Source of the DNA: Spinellus fusiger
Taxonomy: Eukaryota > Mucoromycota > Mucoromycetes > Mucorales > Phycomycetaceae
DNA length: 64,000 bases
Assembly: GCA_025094145.1 (NCBI GenBank)
Contig: JALLLS010000020.1
Span: 186,001 to 250,000, forward strand
Reading direction: 5' to 3'
Part shown: positions 48,855 through 61,342 of the stretch, one piece after another
Position numbering within the stretch: position 1 is the first letter of the stretch
How the letters are laid out: each line of letters starts with the position of its first letter
Position numbers and translations under genes: made by a program
The notes under the pieces: generated by a model
Database searches by the model: none
What the model saw: only the letters and a program-made list of their open reading frames with translations
What the model was told of the DNA's origin: nothing

Positions 48855-50844
48855 ATGCGACACCAAGAAGTGAGTAACAGGCAGACACTACGCCCACTTG
48901 TAGGCTATGGTGGAAGCACAAGCAAATGCTTTCTTGAAGCAAACCAGCATGCTTCTTTCCATCAGAAATCTATGCATGACTCCGCGGCTTCACTGTATGG
49001 TATTCAGAAGAATAAGAATAACCAAGACACGGGCTCTAGTGACGAAGCTTATGACTCCCTCGATGAGATCAATTCTGTTACTGGTTGTGACGGAAAAGAA
49101 AAGGTAATTATAGTTGATCTGGATTTCTATGAAGGAAAGATCTCATTTCTGTAATTTTATTATGAATGCCAATGTCTACTAGTCTCAAGGCTATAGTAGT
49201 GGATCTACATCCATGGGTCCTTATCCCAGTCTGGCAAATCACGGTGCATCGGGTCCTCACTATCCTGGACACTATGGTTATCGTCCTTCTCACCATGAGA
49301 CATCCTTCCGAGGTCATGGTTTTCCAAGTTTACCACTCATTGTCACTCCTCCTGAAGATAATAATGCCAAATCAATGCGTCCTTTGACACCTCTTTACCC
49401 ACAACACAACCCATACTCTCTTTCTGCCTATACTACAGAGAACAATGGCACAAGGTTAAAAGAGCCTTTTGCTTTTCACTCTGTACCTCAGCACTCTCCT
49501 GTGAATACCTCTCGTCATGGCTCTGGTCCACCGTCTGGTTATCCTTCCATCTCTCCTAGGCCACCATCTGATACCAAAGATACCCCTGATCATGCCAATA
49601 ATGATATCACTACCGACATCAACATCTCTCATTCTCATTCTAATTATCATTCTAATTATCAAACCAACACTAATGTTAATACCAAAGCCAAGGATACTCT
49701 ACCACTTAAGACCAATGATTCTACATCTTTTTATGAAACCAGTAGAAAGACTCATCATATCATTGAACAAGACACAAAGACAAACCACAGATACCCTGCC
49801 TCTTATAATAATGCTATGGAGATAAATCATCCCGAGAACATGGCAGCTCCAGTGACAAGAGTGTCTGCTTCACGTCCATATTCCTATGCAAGATCATTTC
49901 TACAGGCACGCCAATACCCATTGCATGACCATTCTTATTCTTCCAATGAGCCTGGATCTTACTCATTTCAAAGAAAGAAGGCCCATGCCAATTCCAAGTC
50001 CAATTATCCTCCTATGCCCCCAGTGAATAGAATGAGTTTCTCTAATGGTCACTATATCAGTCCGCCACTTCCTCCTCCTCCTTCGCATAATGCATCTTCT
50101 GACTATCCCCACTATGTTGCAACTACAGTAGACATGCCCCACCAATACACCAATGGCATGTACTATCATCGCAGTGTACATGGCTATCCTGGTCCATATG
50201 CCTATGTCTCCAATGGTCATCCCCCCTACCCTCCTCCTGCTCATGTCTATTATAGCGATGCCTATCACAGTAATAGCTATTTTGGAGGATACCCTTATCC
50301 AATGCAATGTCCACCCTCTTCATTAACATCATCAGCACCCTCTCACTACCCATTTCACTCTTCCAATACAAGCGGAACTACTGCAACCCCACCTGCCACT
50401 TCATCTGCTGAAACAATCCCTGGCATCTCTGCTCCTGTTGTTTTATCCACTGAATTGATGAATCACCATGCTACTGTCACTCCTGCTTCTACAAATCCCA
50501 CGATTGGACATACTTATTCAATGACACCCAATGGCTATTCCTCTATGTTACAGCCACCCCTGCCCCCACCCCCACCACCGCCATCACTATCATGCCATGT
50601 CACCCACCACACATCTGAATCCACACCAAAAGAACATCGGACCCATAAAAAACTATTTGAAGCGGATCCTTCTGCCTTTTCACGCCGAGCCTGTGTTTCT
50701 TGCAAGCAGTCTCATGTTGCCTGTGATATCCAAAGACCTTGCCATCGCTGTGATCGTCTTGGAAAAGGAGACACCTGTGTAGATGCTGAAAGAAAGAAAA
50801 GAGGCCGACCTTGTGGTGCTGGTAACAAACCACGAATGGCTTAA
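48855..50844 (+). CDS. Zn2Cys6 transcription factor with the zinc cluster at the C-terminus
   Basis: This is a DNA-binding regulator of unknown targets, inferred nuclear. Exons 48855-49103 and 49183-50844 join in phase to 636 residues. The protein is mostly low-complexity, rich in Ser, Pro, His, Tyr and Asn, with a run of Pro near 50545-50585. At about residues 585-620 sits a canonical cluster with spacing CX2CX6CX5CX2CX8C, from ACVSCKQSHVAC to GDTC. A basic AT-hook-like KKRGRPCG follows, then the stop. No middle homology region is seen. Most Zn2Cys6 proteins carry the cluster near the N-terminus. The leader has a CT-rich run at about 48781-48800. Confidence 0.9.
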
Positions 50845-53800
50845 AGGATAGGATCGACCTGCTTGTTAGCTAGTCTTTCATTTCTTTATTATTTTATTTT
50901 GTTCTTACTTTTGTTCTTATGGAATTTATGAAGAAAAAAGTGAACTCTTATTCACCTCTCTCTACCTGTATATTTAAAATTCTTGAAATATAGCCAACAC
51001 AATGCATCTCATTTTAATAGCTCCTCTATATAAAGAAAAAGAAAAAGAGAAAAGAGCAGTGGATCAATGACAGGTGTTTGCCAATGACATTCTATTCATT
51101 TCTGTTTTAAAAGAAATACAATCAGGCTTGTGGATTTTGTCAGGTTGTGAAAATGGGTGTCAATTATTAAATAATACTTGTCTATTTAAGCTAGCCCGAA
51201 TTCTCAGAAACTGCAAGGCTAATTGTCATTGCAAGTTCCTGAAGTAGTTGTTCAGTCTTTTCGCTTTTTCAATATCTACAAAAATAGTGAACAGGGTGAG
51301 AAAGCTTATGATTCAATGGAGAGCATCTTAACTCAAATCTCAGACCCTAACATTGTTTTTATTTATTTATAAAATAGAATAGAATAGAATAGAATAAAAA
51401 CATTAAGTCAACAGACATATTTAACTCTCAAGCCTGCAGGGAGAATCGTTGAAGAGCAGATTGCTAAACAACTAAAAGCTGTAAAATTGAGTTCAAAATT
51501 ATACAATGATTATAGTGACAGAGAAAGAGAAAGGTTTATAGATCGAATGATAAAAGTGCCTGAGGAACGAGATAATACAACCTTATTTTCAAAGGAAATC
51601 GCTATCAATCCACAGACTGCTGAAAGATGGTAGAAAAAACTACAAAAAATCAAAGATCAACAGTGGTCCAAAAAGCTCAATGACTGCCCAAAACATGAAG
51701 AGTATCTACACCATTTGATTGATCAAGATCCTCAGCTCTTTGTTGAAGTCATAAAAGACTTGGCTAAGCAGTCTGAGGACTATTTTATTTTAGTTTTAAA
51801 ATATATAGATATTCACAATCGTGATTTGGCCACTATTTGAAGAACAACATGCAGATTACTATATATAAAAAACTTTTGAAGCTGAAATAAAGAATTCAGT
51901 AAACAAATTGAATATAGGTTTTGAATAATTGATGCCTTTATGTCAACTACACATCAGTTTCAAAGTAGCGCTGGTATTCTTTTAATCCCCTAATGTCATT
52001 GCCATCTGCCATACCGACAAGCGAGTTCTCCATCTCACCAGTTGCCACCGATGAATAAAAGCCCGTAAAATACAGAATGGGTCGACATTTTGTAACTGTT
52101 GTTGATGCTTGGTGTGAGTATGATATGAGAATCATAGGCGAGCCATCAATCTGCTTCTTGGAAGCTCAGTACGGCACATATTGGGAAAAAAAAAGAATGA
52201 TCAAGCAGAGGTGAGATTGTTAAGTCGGCGTATAGAAAATCATTCATGGAATGAAGGAGATTGCTGGTGAACACCAGATATTGGGCAAAGAAGCAGCAAC
52301 ACGTTTAGAAAAACGTCGATTGGAAATGAATGTCTCTCTTAATTAACTACACACGGTTCTTTCTGATGAGCAATAACTTTCTTTTACTGGCTTGTTAAAT
52401 AAAGACAATTCATCAAACCTGATAAAAATATATCCTTGTTTATCATTTCCCATTGAATCATAAATAAACAGACATATGAAGATTGTTCTTCTTTTCCGCC
52501 ACCTCTTTTTATTAATATTATAATCTTGGGTATATTGAGATACTAGAGACTTGTAGAGCTCTTATAAGAGTTGTTTACGACACAAAATCACTGAAGCGTT
52601 AGGGTTATTAAATATGTATTCATCAGGTTTGCCAATGGAGTAAGCAACAGAATCTTTACGACGGTTGTACTTTAGGTATGGTATCTTTTCGGTTCAAAAT
52701 AAGCAAATGTTCTTACAGTGAGCCTAACAAACACACTCTAATACTTCTTTGAACCAAAAAGACCTCTTTATTACTATAATATGATCGTTCTAGCTTTATA
52801 TGGTACACCTAATCTTCGTAACTGCCCTTCCTCTAACAGCCACTCATTGAGTGGGTTGGCAGTCATCTGTGACTGATTCTACAACACAATAAACCATATT
52901 ATTATGTGAACCCACTATTAAGACGTCGTCACCTATAAGAAAGGCTGTGCTGACTTTTGAAGCAAGTAAAATGGAGCTATGTAAGCTTATATTATTATGG
53001 ATATTATCGTCAGAGGAGGCTGCATTGCAAAGTAAAGTTTACAAACACGCAACATGTTATTTGTTTCTTTACCTACTGCTGTTATCCTTTGAAATATAAG
53101 CAAGATCTTTGATTAGTATCTTCTATGGTGCTGACTGATTTCTAGGTTTTAAAAAATTACATGTTATCTCAAAGTGTTGATTTCGACCCTCAAACCATCT
53201 ACACTGAGTATGACTTTACACATTAGGAAGTACCCAATCTCTGACATACTAATATGAAGAGTTCTCTCCATACTTTTGGAAGAGATTGGTTTTGTAATCT
53301 TCATATAGTTTAATGTGTCGAATAGAAAAAGGATATAAGCCAATTGTCTATTAGATAGAAGAAAGCTTTATGAAATCTATTTCTTATATTACAAAACATA
53401 TTTTGTTTCTGATTTTTGAATAGCTTCAAAACAAGACAGTTTAGAGAATTGGAATTAAAGCATGTGGTTGAGCAGGTTTAAGAGGAAAATAGACATTCAA
53501 CTTAAGGATTTTCTTTTAAAAAAAATACATAAGCAATCATTTCAAGGTAATAAACTTCTCCAAAACACAAACTGCTTTTAATTAACACTTGACACATAAA
53601 AAGGTGTCGTAAAGACCTTTGCCATAATTAAAAAGAACACTCTTTTGGTAATTAGGACTCATTTATTACTAAAATAAGAAGGGGACGCTATCGAATATTA
53701 AGGGATGTCGGTAATTCATAGTATTTTCGATAGTATACCCTGAAACTAAAGCCATTAGAAAGAGCATAATAGTAGTCGTTCCAATCAATAAACAAAAGAG

Positions 53801-55060
53801 TTTAACTACACGTTCTACTGTTCTATATAACTTTGGCCTAAAACCCCATAGACGACAATGTTATCAGAAAGTACTTATTTGGATAAATATTGGACCCATA
53901 CTATCCATGAAGCCATATCTCATAATACCCAAAAAGAAAAAGAAGAAAAAGAAGAAAAAAAAGAAGAAAAAAAAAGAAAATCGATCTCGACATCGAGGGT
54001 TATAGATTTTCAAAACTAAGTAGTTGTTATGGTTGAAGAAATCGTATATAAGGCAAGGGAAGGGCGACACTCCAGTGAGAGTTGGAACCACAGGACTAAA
54101 TTCACAAGCGGTCAAACAAGCAATATAGTAGAGGTCTGGAGAAGAGTTATTGAAAAGAATATATTGATTGAACCTAAACAGTAGATCGGCTCCAGCATGA
54201 AAATGAGAGTCAAATCAACTTAGCATATTGTACACATAACATATGAACTGTTCTGAAGAAATACATTGAAAATGCATAAATGGCAAGTTTTGTTTTGTTT
54301 AAAAAGAGTTACTCGATCTAAATAGTCATGTTATGTTAAAGAAGTTCCGAACTTAATAAAATAAACTAGTAAAATAAACTTCAATCAATAAGTTTACCTT
54401 AAGACGAATAGTAAATACAATTACAGAAGGAAAACCATTGTCAACCACTACCAACTATCAGACATAGTCTTAGTAGCCTAAGAAATGGCTGGACGGTTCC
54501 ACCTCATAGAAGATCATCATCTCACAAGATACAATAGCTCCTTTTGTATAGTACAATAGTTACAAACAGTCCCAAGCTGCAAACATGACATCTTTCTATA
54601 ACGTCTTATTCATATACCCGACCAATGAATGGTCCTTGATAGATCCATTACAGCACAGAATAACATGCAAGATGAGAAATCAATTTTATTGAGTCTTCCT
54701 CTCGAGAATCTGTGATGTAAATATCTAGGATTGAAATGTTTACACTATGATCAATCATTGTAACGGAGAGAATATCTAAGACAATGTGAACTATCCTTAA
54801 ATGTATCGATGGAGGCTATTTGCAGCATCAGATACTACTAGAGGAATGGGCCATTTTTTCACAAACCGGTAAAATCCACAGGCCTGACTGTAATAAGAAA
54901 TAATAAGTCTAGATTCAAGTTTTAGTAGTATTGCTGGGAGATCTATTCTGTTCAAAAAAAGAATAGTACATCACTACTTTAATTATCATTCCCAACTGCA
55001 CTCTATTATTTAGTAATATTTCTGCCTCTCTTTCTCTATTTGCTTCTCTTTGCTTTAACA
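50845..55060. other. Intergenic stretch with a transposase relic
   Basis: It holds a GAATA microsatellite at about 51376-51400 and, on the plus strand at about 51420-51830, a transposase-like relic listed separately. A 62-codon minus-strand frame at 51947-52135 (GFYSSVATGEMENSLVGMADGN) looks coding-like but is unassigned. An AAG-rich tract lies at about 53935-53985. No intact gene is seen. Confidence 0.45.
51420..51830 (+). pseudogene. Possible DNA-transposase N-terminal relic
   Basis: One frame reads RFIDRMIKVPEERDN, then a helix-turn-helix-like FSKEIAINPQTAERW, a stop, and HEEYLHHLIDQDPQLFVEVI. The order of HTH, linker and LIDxDP segment resembles IS630/Tc1-type transposases common in these fungi. 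The catalytic domain is absent or unreadable. I am not certain of the assignment. Confidence 0.4.
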
Positions 55061-56660
55061 ATGAAGTTTCCAAAAATTACTGAGCATTTATGGGGAATTT
55101 CTCCAAGAGCTTATGCCTTGATGTCAGAAATAGCATTATTTGTAAGTGTAGACTTTGTTTTCATGTATCCACTTTTTGTTTTCATGCATTAAACTTTTAT
55201 CTTTGTATTATTAATGTATGAAAGATTGTTTCCATCTTAATGGTGGTGCTTGGATTATTATTCACACCAGGTAAGTGCTTTTTTTTGTTCTAATGACAAA
55301 AGCTCATTGGATTCTATTTCTTATTTGAATGCAATCTATCAATAGTGTGGGCCTATCAAATGAAAATTGGTGATCTGTACACTTATTCAGGTATTCTGAT
55401 ATTGGTTGTTCTTTGGTGTGTTTCAAGTATTTTCTCTACAAGCAAGGTAAGCATCAAAAAATGCTTACTATCGTTTGATAGCTCATAAAAACCTCATTTT
55501 TATCTCTTAGCACTCTGTTAAAGGTGTACGCACATGTACAAATATTATGGCTGTCCTGACTGGTATTCAATTTCTCGTTGGATGCATTCACATTATGCTG
55601 CTCTATCTGTACTACCGACCTGCCATGATGAGTAGCTGTCTTCAGCGCCAGTCTGCCCGTCTGTTCATTTGGTCTCCTGGCTATGAAAACATCCCAGAAA
55701 TGCTGGCTATTCGTCAAGCATGCGATAGTGATTGGAATGCTTTTGCTGCATGGCGTATTATCATATGGGCTATTATGACTGTCATGACAGTAAGTATAAA
55801 AGATCTCTTATTCTAACCAACATCTCACTATTTTATATTTTTCTTTGTTTTTGCTACAATGGATGATACAATTATTATGTTTATCTCTTTAGTTATTGTG
55901 TTTTATATCTATCAAAAGATACTCTCATGAGCTATCACCTCATGTTATTCTTCATTCCTATGACGATGATACAGAAGAAGGCCATCATGGTAAAACCCCA
56001 GAAAAGAAGTACATGGGCCATGTCAAATCCAATGATCCAGACAATCAGGAAGAAAGTGATCATCTTCTAGGAAAAACTTCAGAAAAGGATCAGGATGAAA
56101 AACAGCCGTCTCATCAAAATGACTCATCTCATCTTACTATGGCCAAAGACATGTACAGACAACGCCAAAAACTCTATGCTGAAATTGCCAAGCGCCGTTA
56201 TGGAAGAGACAATAGCCGCCGTCGTTCAAAATCTCATCATGCTAGTCGAAAGCCCTCCACTAGCTCTGTTCATCCTCTTGATCTTGCCAATCCATCCAAA
56301 GAAGGCAGCATGAATTCTCCTGTCATGAAGGAGATTGAGAAGAGTCATCTGGATGCCACCAAGGCTGAAGAGTATTATGATCTTCCTTACTATCCTGCGG
56401 ATTCTGATGATACTCAAGGCATGGAGACTGAGGAGTTTAAAGAAAGAACCAAGCGACAGGATTCCTTTTCAGCAGAAAAGATGGATTATGAAAACTACCG
56501 TGCGAATCATCAAAACACCCCGAGTCCTAATGGCCCCACTAGCAAAATGAATGAAGGTGGCGGTTTAAGCATTAGAGGCACACAGTCTTCCTTTTCACCA
56601 TTAGGAGTGAGTCCTGGAATTACCATGGAGGATATTCATCTTGGTCACACCTCTTCGTAA
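55061..56660 (+). CDS. Four-span membrane protein with a long hydrophilic C-terminal tail, unknown function
   Basis: I do not recognise the family. Exons 55061-55141, 55225-55270, 55346-55446, 55511-55789 and 55893-56660 join in phase to about 424 residues. Four hydrophobic segments are visible: SEIALF plus IVSILMVVLGLLF, the ILILVVLWCVSSIF segment, the IMAVLTGIQFLVGCIHIMLL segment, and the IIIWAIMTVMTVLLCFIS segment. The loop between spans 3 and 4 has two cysteines and an aromatic WSPGYENIPE. The remaining 240 residues are charged, with His-rich and Ser-rich runs, basic RRRSKSHH and an acidic C-terminal half. The overall plan recalls tetraspan or MARVEL-like proteins, but no CCG motif is present. 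The first four introns fall in or next to membrane segments. Confidence 0.8.
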
Positions 56661-57220
56661 ATAATGGATAGTGTATAAATGAGTATAAAAAAAAGTATAT
56701 AGGCATGTTGAAATGCAAGTAATTACAAATTGAAAAATATAAATCTATTTTGCTGAGTGCTTCACTATTATTGTTGCTATGGATATCAATGTGTATGATT
56801 TAAATAGAGTAGAAATAAGAATACAAGTACTGATGACTATTATAGGAGAGTAGAGAAAGGGTATTTTTAAATTAGAATATAACTGTAGCCGTTGATTAAC
56901 TGTTAGGTTGCTTTATTGATTGATTGCTATAGAGACCTCTTTCTCTCTCTTTGTGTGTATGTATATATAATCTTCAATTGAATTGAGCCGGTTTTCTTCT
57001 ATTTCCTATACTTCTTTTACTATAACAAGAATTGCCTAGCACTTTACTAGGGATCTAAAAAAGTCTACTAAAGAAACCTTACCCTTCCGCACAGTGTCCG
57101 GCGTTTTCGGAGTTGGAATAGGATGGAGGTATCGGTCATGGCTGTGAAGGGGATAGAGACAAGCAAGAGATTCCCAAATGAATAACCCTTCTCTTTTTAT
57201 TCAACGCATCCATTGTCGTT
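56661..57220. other. Intergenic stretch and eL8 promoter side
   Basis: It includes the 3' flank of the tetraspan gene and the leader of the ribosomal protein gene. A GC-richer patch at 57085-57125 (GTGTCCGGCGTTTTCGGAG) stands out and may be a promoter element. No gene is seen. Confidence 0.45.
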
Positions 57221-58215
57221 ATGGTAAACAAGATAGCCTGTGGATGGATGGAATAGACACCCTTTAAGATTCCCTTTTTTTCCTACTATTCTCGTTCATA
57301 AAAAAAAAAAGCACAACAAACAAACGAGTATCCACAATCATATTAACACGTCTTTCTTATTTTTCTTTCCTTCTTTTTTTATGCATGTGCTTTCGATACT
57401 TCATGCAATACTATTAGGCTCCTACCAAGAAAGCTGTTGGCAAGAAGGTTGCCCCTGCCCCTTACCCTATCAAGGGAAAGCAGACCACCAAGGCCCCCGT
57501 GAACCCCCTCATTGAGAAGCGTCCCAAGAACTTTGGCATTGGTCAGGATGTCCAACACAAGCGCGATGTCTCTCGCTTCGTCAAGTGGCCCGCATACGTC
57601 CGTCTTCAGCGCCAGAAGAAGATCATCTACCAGCGCCTCAAGGTCCCCCCTGCTCTGAACCAGTTCACCCAGGTGTTAGACAAGAACACTGCCACCCAGC
57701 TGTTCAAGCTTGCCAACAAGTACAGACCCGAGACCAAGGCTGAGAAGAAGGACCGTCTCCGTGCTGTTGCTGCTGCCAAGGCCGAGAAGAAGGAGGCCAT
57801 GAAGACTGACAAGCCCGTTGTTGTAAAGTACGGTATCAACCACATTGTTGCCTTGATTGAAGCCAAGAAGGCTCAGTTGGTGGTGATTGCTGATGATGTT
57901 GATCCTATTGAGTTGGTTCTCTACTTGCCTGCCTTGTGCCGCAAGATGGGCATTCCTTACTGCATTGTCAAGGGCAAGGCTCGTCTTGGTACTGTCGTCC
58001 ACAAGAAGACTGCCACTGCTCTTGCCTTCACCGACCTCAAGGAAGCTGACAAGGCTGAGTTCGCTAACCTTGTGTCTGCTGTCAAGACCAACTTTGGTGA
58101 CAAGTGGGAAGAGCACAGACGTATCTGGGGTGGCGGTATCAACGGCCCCAAGTCCCAAGCTAAGATGGCCAAGCGTGCTGCTTTGGCTGCCAAGGAAATT
58201 GCTGCTCGTCAGTAA
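57221..58215 (+). CDS. 60S ribosomal protein eL8 (RPL7A/L8)
   Basis: It is a component of the large ribosomal subunit, of the L7Ae-like RNA-binding family. The first coding exon is only the ATG (57221-57223); a 194-bp intron follows, and exon 2 is 57418-58215. The joined protein has 266 residues, the standard length. Motifs include the NFGIGQDVQ and [14 protein letters not shown] segments and the L7Ae core with [20 protein letters not shown] and [11 protein letters not shown]. The C-terminus is [19 protein letters not shown]. Codon use is strongly biased to C-ending and AAG codons, as expected of a highly expressed gene. The long open frame on the opposite strand is a product of that bias. 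Confidence 0.96.
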
Positions 58216-58625
58216 ACAATCCAACCCAATAAAAATATAAAAAAAAAGACATTTCTCTTTGTCTTTTTGGATTGATACTACACTGTATTCTAATAAACCA
58301 ATTCATTCTGCAGATATCAAAATAATAATAGTAATAACACCTGTTTAGGCAATACAAACAAAATAGCTTAAAGAATGTAGGTATAAAATGTAGTTTGGAA
58401 TTGATTCTGATAGAATAGTATGTTATGCTATGGCCAGTGGTCTGTCTACTTATTCTTATTGGACAGATGAATCATAATGTAGGTAGGTTTTATTTCTGTC
58501 GAGAATAATAAAATATTTGGAATTTTACTTTTGATTTCTTTTCTTACCTTTCTACCCTCTGTACACACCTACACACCCACACACCCACCCCCACAGTCCT
58601 CACTACAAAAGGGACTAAAGACACC
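58216..58625. other. Intergenic stretch between eL8 and the Vps68-type gene
   Basis: It holds the eL8 3' flank (an AATAAA-like signal just after the stop at about 58229) and the upstream region of the next gene, which has an ACACCC-rich run at about 58564-58592. No gene is seen. Confidence 0.5.
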
Positions 58626-59560
58626 ATGTACAACAACAGTAACAGAAACAGCAATAGCTACCACAGACGACATCGCTTATGTTGTAATGTATTCGGTGAG
58701 GCGTATGATGCTATTTTAAGTGTAAGAAAAGAAATAGGCGTGTATGTTGCTGGTGCCATGGTAAGTGAACATGTTTTGGTGTTATTATAGCAATAGTCAT
58801 AGTGTACTTTTGCTGCTGCTGCTGCTACTGCTGCTGTACATGGTGCAGTGGTTATTAGTGCAGCTGCTATTACTATCATAACTAATACTAATACCGATAT
58901 GCTCTTACTATAAGCTTGCTTGTGGATGGTGGTGCTTTCTTGACGCCTTGATTCAGTCGAGTAGAGAGGATGCTATCTCCATGGGAATAGAGGACTGGTT
59001 CTCAGGCATTGTCACCACAATAGGCATGATTATGTAAATATAGATTCTTGTCATTGTTTGTCTTATAGATTCTAATGAATTTTGCTGTTATATAGTGTGC
59101 ATAGTGTGAATAAGACAGATGTATTTGGAGATAGTGATGGTATTGTATCAACACACAATGCTTTTAGTGCGAAGTTTTTCCTGTTTACTGGATTTGCCCT
59201 TATGGCAGGTGGATTAGTGGGTTCTGGTGTAAGTAGAACAATGAAAAGGAGCGTTTGATCTTGGGCATTGTATGCTTATGTTGCTTATAGTGCACACTTG
59301 TGTTTAAATACATTCTGTACTTTGAGTCCAGGGATATATACTTTGGCATAGCAGGTGTTGTGCAGTCGACATTGACCATTCTCAGGTGAAGATTTCTTTT
59401 CTATGATGCTATTGTGTCTATCCACTGGCCTTTCTTTATTCACCTTCATCTCTATTGACTTAGTGCTATTGTATTGTGGATCGCTCTGAGTGTGCGTGTA
59501 AGTACTTCTTTTCTTGGACTGTCTCCTGCCTACAGGTCTCCCTCATCTCTATTTATTTAG
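58626..59560 (+). CDS. VPS68: Vps68/TMEM50 family membrane protein
   Basis: In yeast the family works with Vps55 in late-endosome-to-vacuole sorting. Exons 58626-58760, 58915-59033, 59096-59228, 59291-59385 and 59464-59560 join in phase to about 192 residues, close to the yeast protein. Matching family features are EIGVYVAGAM followed by GWWCFLDALI (span 1), EDWFSGIVTTIGMIM (span 2), the conserved VNKTDVFGDSDG loop, AFSAKFFLFTGFALMAGG (span 3), and LVFKYILYF with GVVQSTLTILSAIVLWIA (span 4). The C-terminus is uncertain: I read through a possible donor at about 59500 to the stop at 59558-59560. Confidence 0.87.
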
Positions 59561-59868
59561 AAGTTTTCGTATCAGATCTAAGTTTATTCTGGAGAAAAGG
59601 GGTGCTGGTTGTACAACAGGAGCACAAAGGGATATTAATATAGTTTCCATCTTCTTCCTATTTCGCTCTCTTTCTCTTTCTTTACCTCACAAACCCCTAC
59701 ACTTTTTACACTCTTTGCACTCTATTTTCTTTTTTTTTTCTTTTTTTTCTTTATATATATATATATAAACATATTAAACTCTTTCTACTTTCATATTAGT
59801 CTATTCTTGTCTAGTGTATAATTGTTTTTAATACATATACTATTGTTATAAAACATAGCCACAGTGGC
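59561..59868. other. Intergenic stretch before the RasGAP gene
   Basis: It holds a T-rich tract (about 59728-59750) and a TA microsatellite (about 59753-59767), consistent with terminator and promoter sequence between tandem genes. No gene is seen. Confidence 0.5.
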
Positions 59869-61306
59869 ATGGTTCAATCCTTGCCTTACCAGCATACAGG
59901 TTCTATTGTTAGCAGAACAGCAGCAGCAGCTACTGCTAATAATCACCACTCCAGTAGACGCATAGGGAAAGATTCAAAGCGTTACTCAGTGTCTGTATTC
60001 TATTCAATAGCTGCTGAGCAGGATATGGAAGTAGAAGACGAACTTGCTACAGGTAATGCACTCTATTCTTTCTATCCATTGATCCATATATTCTAGCCCA
60101 ACGTACATTAAGCGAATTAAAAACAAATATATCTATTCAATCCAAGAAAAATTTTACACTAGAACACGACGTACGCTACTTGGATACTCGTATTGGTTTA
60201 TTAATTCAAAGTAGAATGGCGTCAGAAGAGGTATAAAGTACACATCAAGACCTCTTTTTTTATTGATCTCATTTTTCAATTAGCAAACTGAAGTTGTTTC
60301 AAGATTAGAAGACAATGATGAAGATATTGAAGGACATTATCCTGGCAATATACAGATGCAACACTATGGAAACCTCTTTTATCTCTTACAAAGTGAACCT
60401 CGTCATATTGCTACTCTATGCAGACTAGTAAAGATGTCTGAAATTGACACTTTGTTACAGACAGTAATGTTTACACTCTACGGAAATCAATATGAGAGTA
60501 GAGAAGAACATTTACTGCTGACCATGTTCCAGGTAAATATAACAAGAACAAAAAGAACGAAGAAAGAACAAAGATTAAGGAGAGAAAAGGGGGCATCTCT
60601 TTTTTCTTTCTTTCTGTATGACATCTCTTAATGCATTCCTATTTACAATCATAATCACTAATGCAACAAGAGTAGAATGTATTAGCATGGCAATTCGAGA
60701 CTACTACGGAATTCTCCTCCCAATTACGGGCCAATACACCTGTTTCTCGCATGATGACTACTTACACACGTAGAGGACCTGGACAATCTTATCTTAAATC
60801 ATTACTATCAGAAAAGATCAACGAACTCATAATTCATAAAGATTGTAATCTACAGATCAACCCCCTCAAAGTGTATTCAGAGATTGTAGAAGAGATGGAG
60901 CTAGGTGGAAAGGATCTGCCTCCTCATATTGCAAGAAGTGTCACTCCTGAAGTGGCAGCTGCGAATTCTCGAGTGCAGGCCCTTATCCAGCCTCGCATTG
61001 ATGCTTTGTTGGAAATAGCTGATGGATTTCTAACCACTATCATTGACTCCTTGCATCAAATTCCTTATGGCATTCGATGGATCTGCAAACAAATTCAGTC
61101 TCTTGCTAAGCGAAAATATCCAGAAGAGGATATTTCTTCATTGATCGGCGGGTTCTTTTTCCTCCGCTTTGTGAACCCTGCTATTGTTACCCCTCAAGCC
61201 TACATACTGGTCGATGAGTTGCCTGGTGTTCATCCTCGTACTACAGTAACATTGGTAAATATCATTAACATAAATGACCGCTCGGCATAAAAGAAATTTA
61301 CCCAGT

Positions 61307-61342
<36 letters not shown>

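Noticed and set aside
53864..54115. Minus-strand frame with a long Phe run
   Set aside because: It is the translation of an AAG/AAA tract. There is no protein-like sequence outside it.
57676..58224. 182-codon frame antisense to the eL8 gene
   Set aside because: It is explained by the strong codon bias of the ribosomal protein gene, which removes stops on the opposite strand.
59501..59660. Alternative last exon of the Vps68-type gene after a 38-bp intron
   Set aside because: The intron would be shorter than any other here, and the resulting tail does not resemble the family. I kept the read-through stop but marked the end as uncertain.
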